Source of the DNA: Actinernus sp. WN-2022
Taxonomy: Eukaryota > Cnidaria > Anthozoa > Actiniaria > Actinernidae
Assembly: GCA_030867875.1 (NCBI GenBank)
Contig: JAOWCC010000577.1
Location: 86,037,740 to 86,101,739 of the forward strand
Length of the DNA stretch: 64,000 nucleotides
Reading direction: 5' to 3'
Program-made: the position numbers and the translations under genes
Shown: positions 34,752 through 44,222 of the stretch, piece after piece
How the letters are laid out: the number at the start of each line of letters is the position of its first letter
How positions within the stretch are numbered: position 1 is the stretch's first letter
The notes under the pieces: model-generated
What the model was told of the DNA's origin: nothing
The model's database searches: none
What the model saw: the letters and a program-made list of their open reading frames with translations, nothing else

Positions 34752-35282
34752 TCAGTCTTTTTGTGTTGGTATAACTTGTGATAAGAAGCCGGTAAATGCT
34801 AAGCCACAGTAGTTGGCGATCTTTTCTTTATGTGGCTGTTTGGAAGACTGCTTCCCTTTACGGTGGAAAAGGGAGTCATGCCTCTTCTGTTCTGTAACAG
34901 AAGAGAAACTATAAGATTGGCAAATATTACAACGACCGAGTCCCTTGATTTCCACTGATGCCTGGTTTTGGTCGTCATCCTTGATATCTTAGGTAGGCAT
35001 CTTGCAAACTTCAAAGAACGTGGCATAATGTCCTGGATGGTGGACAGACTCCTCTGGTCGGCTAAACATTTTGAATTCTCTCTTTTCGAGAAACTGTTGG
35101 ACCATTTTAGCCTGCCAGGGTTTGCCTCCGCATACTTCACAGCTAGAATCAGCGCATTTCATGAAGACAACTTCATTAGCTTTGCGGTTAACATGGGTTA
35201 TCATCGATTTCATTTTCTTTAGAATGTGCTTGTTGTCGTCACGGTCAATATATCTCAATGGTGTTTTCACAAACGTTTTCAC
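34752..35282 (-). pseudogene. Cys/His-rich C-terminal region, C2H2 finger
   Basis: The first part contains CADSSCEVCGG and PGHYATFFEVC, suggesting metal binding. After a TAA stop at 34989 the same frame resumes and gives a C2H2 finger (C-x2-C-x13-H-x4-H, 34860-34932). The frame is continuous on both sides of the stop, so one original protein is likely. Confidence 0.6.
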
Positions 35283-35304
35283 TTCTTCCAGTCCAGAAAT
35301 AACC

Positions 35305-35862
35305 TCAGCTTCTTCGTGCTGGCAAGAAACGAATATTGGTTAGTTCTTCGAGGGCTCTATCAAAAACAATAGCCTCTTTGTTTTCTCTCTCTTTGTCATT
35401 CAAGTTACGCATATTTGCTGCTGGTATGGCGTCGCCTTCTAAGATTGCTGGCAGAATGACGCCGGCCAATCTCCTAGACAAAGGAGCCCACAAATGCTCG
35501 ATCTTGTTGAACACTGAATACATTGCAGCATAACAGCACACAACGAGAACGTCTAGTTCCAGTCCGGCCCACCGTCTGACAGTGAGGACAACGACGGATT
35601 TCCCCAGCTCCTTTGCTGACTTTAACAATGGGTAGATGTCGTTCATGTGGGTCTGAACAGTTGATTTGTGAAACTTTTGTGCGCGAGCAACTACTAGTGC
35701 CGATCCCGTGTGTGCCGGGCATTTAACATGAGGCCTCATCAGCTTGTCGTGTGTGCATTCTACTTTAACTTCATTGGAATTACTAGTGGAATTACTAGTG
35801 CCAGACACCTTCTCGGTTAGTACTACATCAGGTCCTGACGTGCTATTCTCACTAGAATCCAC
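35305..35862 (-). pseudogene. DDE-transposase-like domain
   Basis: The frame is open for 185 codons. An expected DGGPDW catalytic segment is present at 35559-35576, but in the next reading frame, bounded by two compensating single-base changes, so the main frame reads RRWAG there. NKIEHLWAPLSR, with a candidate third acidic residue, follows about 20 residues later, like the N-x-IE-x-LW signature of DD(E/D) transposases. A VKCPAHTGSA segment and an acidic linker precede it. The family is not one I can name with confidence. Confidence 0.6.
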
Positions 35863-35949
35863 TGTAGGTTCTACAGCAGCTGTTATGTCATATTCACTAT
35901 ACTCAGTGAAATCAATGTCTGCTTTGTCTCTCCCTGCATAGCTTGACGG

Positions 35950-36440
35950 TGCCGTGTAGTGCTCATGGCCAGGTGCAGCATTGAGAGCAAGGTTAACAGT
36001 GTTCTTTCTTTTCCCAATTATAATTTCACTATGATTTAGGACATTTGTAAAAATGCGAAGAGAAATACCAAATGTCTTTCAAGCTGAAAGCGGCACAGCA
36101 TCCATAAGGGTAGTATTCCATACAGGAGTGCGCAGCTGAGTTACTGCATGGTCGTACTCGTTTTGTAGGCGTGACAGCTTAATGCGTTCGTCTTCTAAAC
36201 CATCAATCTCATCTTGTACCCCATTGTCGACTGACAGGAAGCCAATCACTCCGTCCTTGTTCTTTGTGAGAGTGTCACATACCATTTGCATGGCATTCTG
36301 TCTGAATACATCGGTGCCAGATCGTTGAAGTTGAATGGCACGACTGTTAAAAAACAGTCCCCATCGGCTTTCACATCCCCTTCAGCGTCAACGACGAGGT
36401 CATGCCTTGCTAGAATATGATCCAGCTGCTTCCGATGCAC
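35950..36440 (-). pseudogene. OTU-like domain of the decayed gene
   Basis: ADGDCF (DGDC at 36354-36365) fits the Asp-x-x-Cys catalytic motif of OTU cysteine proteases, and PGHEHY (GHEHY at 35956-35970) fits the catalytic His end. The spacing, about 130 residues after allowing for one shift, is normal for OTU domains. Between them lie a long helix-like charged region and NLALN before PGHEHY, as in OTU strands. OTU domains usually remove ubiquitin; any activity here is unproven and the copy is broken. Confidence 0.6.
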
Positions 36441-36605
36441 ATCATTCTCAAGCTGTGTGTGTCTGTGTTTCTCTAAGCTAAGGCATAGAACATGCCTTAG
36501 TAAATGCTTTGTGTCGGCAAAGTAGATGCTTCGATTCCCTGAGTCGTATGACCGTTTTCTGAGCTGACATCATCTGATTCGGATGGCGAAGTCTTGCTTA
36601 AATCG

Positions 36606-36703
36606 CCATATTCGATTTTACGGTAATTACCACGGGCTCAATTTATGTTGGTTGACACCGCTGATCCAAGTTATTGAAGGCGAACAAAATTGCGTAGATA
36701 GCG
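36606..36703 (+). repeat. Dispersed repeat, second copy
   Basis: Same sequence and orientation as 30638-30742. It abuts the 5' edge of the decayed gene and may be the terminal or promoter region of that element. Confidence 0.8.
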
Positions 36704-36867
36704 TTCACTTGCATTGAAATGGCTTACCTGCCAATCACTTAGTTCTCACACTTATCCCATGCATGTTTCCACTTTCGGCGGTCCAAAAAAATGTGTTTTT
36801 CGTGTTTTTCGATCCGGTAATATTTCAAGTTCGGCTGATGTATAAATATCATTTCGCAAACTCAAAA

Positions 36868-37722
36868 ATTCTAACTCGAATGTAAAGTACTCACTTTTTC
36901 GAGTAAACTTACATCAAGCCTTAGTATTTTCTCAATAATAAAACACAATAGAGACTGTTCGTAAAAGTAAACTGAGAAAGCAAAAGTAATATCACTCCGT
37001 GGATCAACTTGAAATACACAGCTAAACATCTCCATAACAAGTCGACTAGGAATCTTTATAAAATAAACGGCGAAACATGTACTCTGATTGGTCGAAAGCC
37101 ATGATCTATTAGAGTACAGATGAAAATATGACGTCACAAATTATTGTACTCTCCTCTTATGGATGCACAGATGACGTCATGACGTGACGAGAACGTTAGT
37201 TACACTTCTTTGTCATCCTTTGTGTAGTATAAGAGGGCAGACGCACGGCAAAATGACACCTATTTGTTCAATACCTGTAGACAGCTGAAGTATCATCCCT
37301 GGCAATATGAAAACAAGGAGAAAAGACTGATCTAAAACAAGATTAGCGTAATTTAGCGGTTATTTATATTTAATTGTACACTATCAAATGCGGCGCGCTC
37401 TGATTGGTCGATAGCCATATGATGACGTCATACGGTCACACGCGCGCTCTGATTGTTCGATAGCCATGTGTTATTAGAGTACAAATGTTCAGATGACGTC
37501 ATAAGGTCACTCGCACACTCTATTTTGTTGGGGATGTTCGTTAATTATTGTAAACAATTTTGCCGTGGGTCTGTGCTCTTATATATGCACAGATGACGTC
37601 ACAACGTGAAGAGAACATCAAGTGACGTCATTGGACTGCGTCTCGTGGCGCACTTCTTTGTTCTCATCACGTTGTGACGTCATCTGTGTTGTCGATAAGA
37701 GAACAGACACACGGCAAAACGT
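36868..37722. mobile_element. CRE-rich cluster of palindromic MITEs
   Basis: Seven exact TGACGTCA palindromes begin at 37129, 37172, 37423, 37494, 37594, 37623 and 37675. The inner unit 37555-37722 is a hairpin bounded by TGCCGTG/CACGGCAAAA-type ends. A related half-unit ends at 37253. CGCGCTCTGATTGGTCGATA and CGCGCTCTGATTGTTCGATA are tandem variants near 37390-37460. I infer stacked copies of one MITE family rather than an enhancer, though CREB/ATF binding is possible. Confidence 0.65.
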
Positions 37723-37794
37723 TGTTAAATATTTTGATTTTTAGGGCATAACTAACTGAATAAAATCTTGCTAAAATAATGTTATAAACGTTTT

Positions 37795-37917
37795 AGACCC
37801 CGTTTACACGTATCCGTTTTCGTATCGTTTTTGTATTGTTCTCCGTCCTCAAGGGAATAGAAACAATGGACTAATTACCTGAAACAATACGAAAACGGAT
37901 ACGTGTGGACGGCGTCT
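37795..37917. mobile_element. 123-bp MITE
   Basis: AGACCCCGTTTACACGTATC then CGTTTTCGTAT is mirrored by ATACGAAAACG, GATACGTGTGGACGGCGTCT. Ends resemble hAT-type MITEs, but no 8-bp duplication could be confirmed. Confidence 0.75.
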
Positions 37918-38005
37918 AAGACTAGTTGGTAATTATCATATCTACCAAAGAACGCTGCTGACGAACCTAGTGATTCGTAAGGGGTGGAGCATTAGAAATC
38001 GGGGA

Positions 38006-38029
38006 GGGGGGGGGGGGGGGGGGGGGGGG
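38006..38029 (+). repeat. 24-base G homopolymer
   Basis: An uninterrupted G run follows GGGGA. It sits near the left end of a probable MITE spanning about 37980-38250 whose ends are GGGGTGGAGC and CCCACCCCTA. Confidence 0.85.
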
Positions 38030-38468
38030 TGACAATTCTCAAAAAAAAAAATAGAGCCAGGAAAATGGGCCCCCCAAAAAATCATGCAAGCACTTGTTTA
38101 CCCTAAACAAATTCATGCAGAAGAACATAGACGGATCCTGGAAAATAGCAGTGTGAAAATATATCGTACAGAACTGACTCAAATAGTCCCCAAAAAATCG
38201 TGCAGAGCCAAAAGGGGTCCCCTGATATGCAATGGCCCACCCCTAGTGGAATTAAATCACAAACGCGTAGCAGTGATGTCGGTTGGTGAAACAAGAGTAG
38301 CTGCTAAGGACTGGGTCCCACTCGCGACACAAGATTGATAATCATGATCATGAACATAATCAAAAACATTTGACCTCTTGAGTGTGTAAAAAAAATTGGA
38401 AGAGTAAACGATGTACTGAAATGGACGCCTAGTCCGCTCTTCTTTACTGGAGAAAGCGATCGAATACG

Positions 38469-38645
38469 TCGACAATAATTTACTTGCCTGACGTTGAAAT
38501 ATTATGCATTGATATTTTTCCGGGGATATTAGCTTTTCCGAGAAGCGAAAGTTTCGTAGGAAAACAGTGAGCTTCAAATAACGGATAACATCCAAGGACA
38601 AATATCAGTGCATATTTCAACGTCGCAAGTAGGTTTATTGTTGAC
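38469..38645. mobile_element. Hairpin with ~37-bp arms
   Basis: GTCGACAATAATTTACTTGC with GACGTTGAAATAT on the left pairs with ATATTTCAACGTCGCAAG and TAGGTTTATTGTTGAC on the right. Diverged. No target duplication identified. Confidence 0.6.
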
Positions 38646-39826
38646 ATATTTCAAAGCCACAAAGTATTTTTTACGGGAGACCTTGCGCGCACTATACTCA
38701 CGGGTGGTTTATTCGCTGATAGCTGTCAGTTATCAAGTCACATCATGCTATGGCACCAATCACGCGGGGAGAGAACATATTTGATGGATTGATGACTGAG
38801 AATATGAAGTAGATCTTTACACGCCAAGTTTATGTATCCAGCTTCGGAGCTATGAAGAGTCTTTCGCCTTTGTTGAAAAAAATGCATCAGTTTAATGTTT
38901 TATAAGAGAATTTGAACATTTTAAATAAATTATTCACACCACCTACACACATGTAATACGTGACCCGTTAATACGTCGTGGGTTAAAATACGACAATGCG
39001 TCAAAGCGAGAAAACCCCGCCAAAATATTGATTTATGGAATTATTTAGATCGGCCAGTGCCACATCTGTAAAAATACAGCAGATAGCCACTGATACGAAC
39101 GTTCCTATGTATGTTTCAGATACACAATTGTATAGTCATTGTATAGTACTATTTCATTTCTAACATGATATTATTCCATCACATATACTTTGATCAGATA
39201 ATATTATGCCTTGGTATACATGAGAGTATGCATATATCTTACATAAATGGCCAGAGTTGAAGAGCCAAAAAGATAACTGGCAATATATAATTAGCAATCT
39301 TTCGATTGTGCAGACTAATCTTCAACAGGGTGAATTGACAAGAGTAGCCGTCAAAAGCAGATACCTTCACATAAAACAAATTTTGCGCGCTATAGATTTT
39401 ACACATTCGCGTTCCCAGCTTAATTCCGGAGGGGCTTATTATATTTAGTGGTCGGGGATTCACGGCGTATTTTAGGGATTGAAATTGGCTGAACCCTAAA
39501 TCAATCCGATGACTATACAAACTTGTTGAGAGAAATAAGTTCTGCTATTTTATTTCTTTGTGGTGTAGGTCTAAAAAGAGGAAATACGTTTGAAGGTCGA
39601 AAAATTTCCGATTCTCCGCCGATAAAGCTAGTTTGTGTGGCGGCTCAATTCAGTGCTTTTCCCATATCGCACGTCATGCATACCAAGGAAAAACAACCAC
39701 ACCATCAGCACAAAGAAAGCACAATAGTGCGCAATTATGAGTCGTTAGCCCATCTATTTAAAGCCGAAAAAAACATGACAAAACTAATTTATTCCCCGTA
39801 TCGTACGTCACAGATTTCAGGAATAT

Positions 39827-40215
39827 ACCATTTTCTCAAGTATGCGCACGCAACAGGCTTGACGGGCCGGTAAATACTTCACGTGGGAATCATGTAGTGG
39901 TTTCCTATAACCCTCCCTATTATTTCAACCAATACTAAATTCAAGCTTTTTTGCTCTGACGAACGGCTAACGCTCGAAACGTCAGCTGCTATTCGCTTTC
40001 CACGACGGTTAGCATACCTCAATCGACTTTAGTTGATTACATACCAGTCTAAATCCAAGCTGCCTACATGAAGTATTTCTTGGCGGGCCGTGAGTTTTGT
40101 TAGCTTTTGTTAGACTCGTTCTGATGCGACATCCTTTGTTATTCAGATTATCGGCTATTGTTAAAAAATTGGCGGCTATTGTTCAAAAAGCGTTGCGCAT
40201 ACCTGAGAAAATGGT
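39827..40215 (+). mobile_element. 389-bp unit with hammerhead-like motif, copy 1
   Basis: Ends are ACCATTTTCTCAAGTATGCG and its mirror CGCATACCTGAGAAAATGGT. At 39953-39986 it reads GCT, CTGACGA, A, stem-loop, CGAAAC, GTC, AGC. That contains the CUGANGA and GAAA core words of a type I hammerhead ribozyme with a very short helix III and helix I as GCU/AGC. Penelope-like elements and retrozymes are known to carry such motifs. The unit matches 55503-55890. Confidence 0.65.
39953..39986 (+). ncRNA. Hammerhead-ribozyme-like motif, copy 1
   Basis: Core CTGACGA (39956-39962) and GAAA (39976-39979) are bridged by a weak CGGC/GCTC stem with a TAAC loop. There is one extra A after the first core and one mismatch in the stem, so cleavage may be weak or absent. 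Confidence 0.4.
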
Positions 40216-40438
40216 CTACTGAGCCGTCTGTGCTTAGCGGCGGTTGGGAAGCTTTGCAGATTTTCTTTGCTTAAACGCAAAACGCAGTAAAATAAATTTT
40301 AGTATGACTCTTTTCATGTTTAGATCTACTCATTGAGGTAAAGTTGGTTTTAGGCTTCAGTTCTCCTTTAAGGAAAAATGCTTCTCAAATCTGGTATTTT
40401 TAGGTGGTACATTAGGCCTTCGGAAATTTAAGAAATAT

Positions 40439-40512
40439 GCTCGTAATTAAAATGAACACATGCAGGCTCGTAATTAAAATGAACAAAGGCTCGTAATTAA
40501 AATGAACACAGG
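40439..40512 (+). repeat. ~26-bp tandem repeat x3
   Basis: GCTCGTAATTAAAATGAACA recurs three times at about 25-26-base spacing, followed by a partial GGCTCGTT. Confidence 0.85.
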
Positions 40513-41474
40513 CTCGTTTGTTAGTGAGAACATTTTCTATCATCTGCCTTATTAGAAACTCCGTGCGAGTCGACATACGCCAGCAACACCAGGTTTTTAA
40601 GGTATTTTTAGGGTAGTATATTTTCTAGGTGAGGCGTTTTTAGAGTATTTTTCCAGCTTTTCCGAAGAACATCCCAGACATTGCACCCCAAAATTCATAC
40701 GAATAATGACTACAAAAGAAGAAGTAAATACGTTACGATTCCCAGCTGTTTGTGGTCTGAGAATAGATACACGTGTATACATACATACATACGTATAGAT
40801 ATATAATGCTTGTATACGTACTACAATTAGAACAACTTGATTATATAATATGAGTAATCCATTATCTCTGTTTATGGTTTCACTTCGTAAGTAAATGTAA
40901 GTGTTTATAATTACCTTACGGTAATAAGGGCTTGTTAACAACATTCAAAGTTAAGAAAGTCTAATTGAAGTAGTTAAAAACTAAGGCCGTGGTCACACTT
41001 GCGCTAGGCATACGTACTTAGCATGCAATTGACCTATATCACTATGACGTCATATCAAAACAATCTATTGTTTAAACGCTAAGGATCACGGTCGTGGGAG
41101 GGGGACAAAACAGGGACAAAACAGCAACAACACAAAGGAAATCGCTATCAAATGCATTTTGAAGAACGTAGAATAGCGGTAACAGCCACCAAATACGGTA
41201 AATATTGTGGGATAAACATTGATACAGCTGATCTGGAAACCAGACAATTCGAAGTGAAATTTTCCTCAGCAGAGCAGATTTAGTTCAAAATTCTATTGTT
41301 GATGTCGATTCTGTCCCCCTCATAAACAAGCCGTGACGTCATAATGATATAGGGTAATTAGCCGTGTTTATTTTATAGCCTGACGCTTGAGTGAACAGGG
41401 GTGAAGCACATTTGTGTTAATTAATTATTGTCACTTCATGTGTCAGGAGCAATCAGTCGAGAGTAGTGGGTTTG

Positions 41475-43025
41475 TAGCCTGCGTCACATCCGGACTTTTC
41501 TCTGGTATAGTCCGTCTGCGAAGCAGCGACACAAACCGTGTTCTAGACCCCAGCAGCGTACCGTGATTTGAGCACACGTTCTGATTAGCTTTTAAAAATG
41601 CTCATTTCTTACACGTCTTCTGACTTGCCATTCAACTGTCACCAGCCTGTCACCTGTTAGTCTCCCCAGAATCCAAGAACCACTCGCGCCAGAACACTCG
41701 TCTGGTAGGAAATCGTTAGTGGAACTATAGAGGCTAAACTTAAAAATATGGATGTAGAATCGGTTCAAATAGCTTCAATACAATACAATACAATACTTTA
41801 TTTCACATTTCACAATGATTTTGTTTCAGTTACATTTTCTATATTTAGTTTGAATTTTTATTATTTTTATTATTATTATTACAAAAATATACTAAATATA
41901 GTAACACAGAAGGAAATGCCTAGAGTCTAAATAAACCGTGAGGTTATCGAGTTAGACACTAGACTGTTATGTTATATTTGAAATGTAGCACACACACACA
42001 TTAATCTCAATTTGAATAACAATAGAAAAGAAAAAAATTGATGTACATACATACGTATATATATATACACACACAGCATGCTAATCATGCTATATCTAAC
42101 ACACTAATTAGTAAATACGAAGGAGAAAAGTTGAAGATTCAAAAAATTTTAGTGGAGAAAAATAGATGGAGGAAATTTAACAAAGAAATTCAATTAAGTT
42201 GATCGAAGCAATTAATTTTGCTTAAGGAACAGTTGTTGTTTATTTTTTTTGGCGAAACTGAGTTTATTGAGCTGTTTTAATTCATAGGGAAGTTGTTGCC
42301 ATAAGTCAGTTGCCATGGCGGAAATAGTTTGTTTGCCAGCGTTTGTTCTATAGTGAGCCTTATAAAAATTATCTTTTGATGCAAATCGGGTATTATATGA
42401 ATGTATCAGTCTTTGGCATAACGAAAATAGTTATCAAAAATTCCTGGTAATTGTTTTTTATGCCATTGATGAATAAATTTTAGGGCCTGAAGTTTGTATA
42501 CATTGTCAACTGTCAAAATATCTAGCAAGTTTAGTAGTGGTAAAGCACTTTCAGTGTTTTTTCCATATAGAGTGGCAAAAAACAGGATTCTAACAAAATG
42601 ATTTTGTTTGGTTTGGATTTTTTTCAAGTGGGATTTATATATTCTGTTCTTAGCTTTTATCAAGAAATAACAAATATTTTGGAAGAACTCATTTATTTTT
42701 AGGCTGAACTAGTGAGCTCGTGTAAAATGCCGACAAAAGCGAGTCGTTGCTTATTTAATTTGTACATTTACGCTGTAATTGGTCTAGACAAATGGGGAAT
42801 GGAATGTCGTGCTGATGTAACCAGCTGTTGGAGCTATCGCATGGCGTGACGATCCTAGTCATTTCAAAATAGCCAGTCAGAAGGCGTGTGAGAAAAAGCA
42901 TTTTTAAAAGCCAATCAGAACGCGTACTCAAATCACGGTACGCTGCTGGGGGTCTAGAACAAGCTTTCCGTCGCTGGTTCGCAGACGACAATAACAAGGT
43001 TTTGTTCGGATGAAACGCAGGCTAT
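41475..43025. repeat. Inverted pair flanking a LINE insert
   Basis: The left arm 41475-41645 and right arm 42835-43025 share CAGCAGCGTACCGTGATTTG, GTTCTAGACCCC and CTTTTAAAAATGCT in opposite orientation. They are diverged and enclose the LINE end. Confidence 0.75.
41772..42663 (-). pseudogene. LINE 3' end, C-terminal coding part
   Basis: The minus-strand frame 42663-42406 contains KIQTKQNHFVRILFFAT and SALPLLNLLDILT, typical of the region after the reverse transcriptase in CR1/L2-like LINEs. After one frameshift near 42405 it continues as YNTRFASKDNFYK...TDLWQQLP and ends at TAA (42212). The 3' UTR ends AAATAAAG with a TATTG microsatellite at about 41775-41800. The RT itself is missing, so this is a 5'-truncated, dead insertion. 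Confidence 0.8.
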
Positions 43026-43145
43026 GGGTTTGTTGTCAAAAGAAAAATCATGGATAGCCAGCTTAAGATGAATTTGTTCCTTTTCTTGCTTCTTTTCTTT
43101 ACTCTGTGTCGACATCAAGCAAGCTGACTGCGACGGAGAATTTCT

Positions 43146-43358
43146 ATGAGACGCCGTGTTCCATTTTTTTTGCCGGCATTAACTGTTTTGGCGGCCAATG
43201 AAATGGGACAGGCGGGAATACGGTTTTGGTCAATCCCGAGACCACAAATGTGGTTTGAAGCCTTGTTAAACCACAATGGAATGGTGGTATACTGGAAACG
43301 ACATTTCCGCATGACGAAGGAGACTTTTCTGCGGATTGTACGAAACAGCGCGGCATGA
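43146..43358 (+). pseudogene. PIF/Harbinger transposase N-terminal remnant
   Basis: The 70-codon frame contains RFWSIPRPQMWFEALL, then YWKRHFRMTKETFLRIV. The arrangement FW-x-P...WF...FRM-(S/T)-x-x-TF is that of the N-terminal part of HARBI1-like nucleases. The frame stops at 43356-43358 before any DDE catalytic residue, and only about 290 bases remain before the element's right end, so the catalytic domain is deleted. Two antisense frames over the same bases are shadows. Confidence 0.6.
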
Positions 43359-43740
43359 AGTTCAATTCTGACTGAAATTTGCATAAGGAGTCTGACAACC
43401 TGACAATCATTATGACAGCTCTGTCAAATTTTGTTTGCATAGCTCGCTTCTAGCTAGAGTGGTTGTACTGGAGTTGCTAGCGCACGTCGGCGCATTAGAA
43501 GTTTTGTATTAAGTAGCGTCGAGTTACAGAAAGCGTACGTTTGCTTCATTTTGAAGGTCACACATGCTAGCGCGGGCAGCAGAGTACGCTATTTCTATAG
43601 TAACAACGAACGTATTACTTTGCGTAGCGCAAGTGTGACCACGGCCAAATGAACTACATTCTGATTGCATTTTAAGCGATTATACGTCAGTGTTTATTTA
43701 TTCGCTATGTGATTTCAACGTTGATTTATTCGTTATTAAA

Positions 43741-44222
43741 GGGCCGTCGACATATTCGAAATGCCCCGCTTAACACACAACGGACGTTTAGGGGGGTGGG
43801 GGTAAGGGCATGGACGTTAGTGTGGGGCATTTAGAACAAACACTTTTTCATCAATAGAAGTACACTTTTTAATCAAACGTTTCCAGTCAGGTCGATTTAC
43901 ATTAGAGCGCAATTTCTGTTGAATTTGTCGGAAATTTCAACAATGTCTTTTGATTACAAGTATCATGAAATACCTCAAACCTCCAGATAGTGAAATTCAG
44001 TTTTATAGTCATGTGGATAAAGAGTATTTTAGTCAAGATCCGAAATGAGCTCGTACGGGAATTCGAGGTACTGAAAGCTTGTTTTATACTTTGTTTATAA
44101 GTGAACTCCCGTATATTTCATTACTGTTTTTCCTGACCTTATAAAAGCATAAAACAATGGGTGGACGTTAAGGGGGAGGGGGGAGGGGGAGGGGGTCTGA
44201 CCTTCGAATATGTCGACGGCCC
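43741..44222. mobile_element. 482-bp MITE
   Basis: GGGCCGTCGACATATTCGAA at the left end is mirrored by TTCGAATATGTCGACGGCCC at the right end. TAAA lies just outside on both sides, with one extra C on the right. G-rich runs lie just inside both ends. No coding sequence. Confidence 0.85.

Larger units (their letters stand above)
34358..36603 (-). pseudogene. Decayed OTU-DDE-zinc finger-Tudor-like gene
   Basis: One minus-strand coding sequence can be followed across about 2.2 kb despite frameshifts and in-frame stops. Order from the 5' end: a basic N-terminal segment, an OTU-like domain, an acidic Ser/Thr linker, a DDE-like domain, a C2H2 finger and a Tudor/agenet-like C-terminus. Visible breaks are a TGA near 36573, a frameshift near 36300, a TGA at 36079, two compensating shifts near 35560-35580, a shift near 35310, a TAA at 34989 and further decay before the last domain. 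The order suggests a transposon-encoded protein, or a host gene derived from one. The upstream edge coincides with the dispersed repeat at 36606-36703. The domain names come from motif recognition only. OTU domains occur in vertnin-like proteins, an alternative relative worth testing. Confidence 0.7.
39474..40375. mobile_element. Element enclosing a hammerhead-like unit
   Basis: The left end carries GCTGAACCCTAAATCAA and the right end mirrors it as TTGGTTTTAGGCTTCAG with AAGGAGAAC-type termini. The left part also matches 63860-63955. The 389-bp unit at 39827-40215 lies inside. A 116-codon plus-strand frame runs across both repeats and is not a gene. Confidence 0.45.
40985..43646. mobile_element. 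PIF/Harbinger-type element, nested
   Basis: GGCCGTGGTCACACTTGCGC at the left end is mirrored at 43625-43646. Flanks TAA and AAA are close to the 3-bp TWA target of Harbinger elements, though not identical. A transposase N-terminus lies at 43146-43358. Inside, an inverted pair at 41475-41645 and 42835-43025 encloses a LINE 3' end. Order of insertion: Harbinger, then inverted-repeat element, then LINE. Confidence 0.7.

Noticed and set aside
34799..35343. Overlapping open frames on both strands of the OTU/DDE region
   Set aside because: Only the minus-strand frames join into one ordered protein; the others are shadows.
38006..38029. 24-base G run as a possible G-quadruplex switch
   Set aside because: It is a homopolymer in a MITE end and is prone to sequencing or assembly error; nothing ties it to a gene.
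39523..39873. 116-codon plus-strand open frame
   Set aside because: Its start lies in a repeat shared with 63.9 kb and its end in the hammerhead-like unit; a repeat by-product.
43115..43440. Two minus-strand frames of 89 and 98 codons
   Set aside because: They are shadows of the plus-strand Harbinger transposase remnant.
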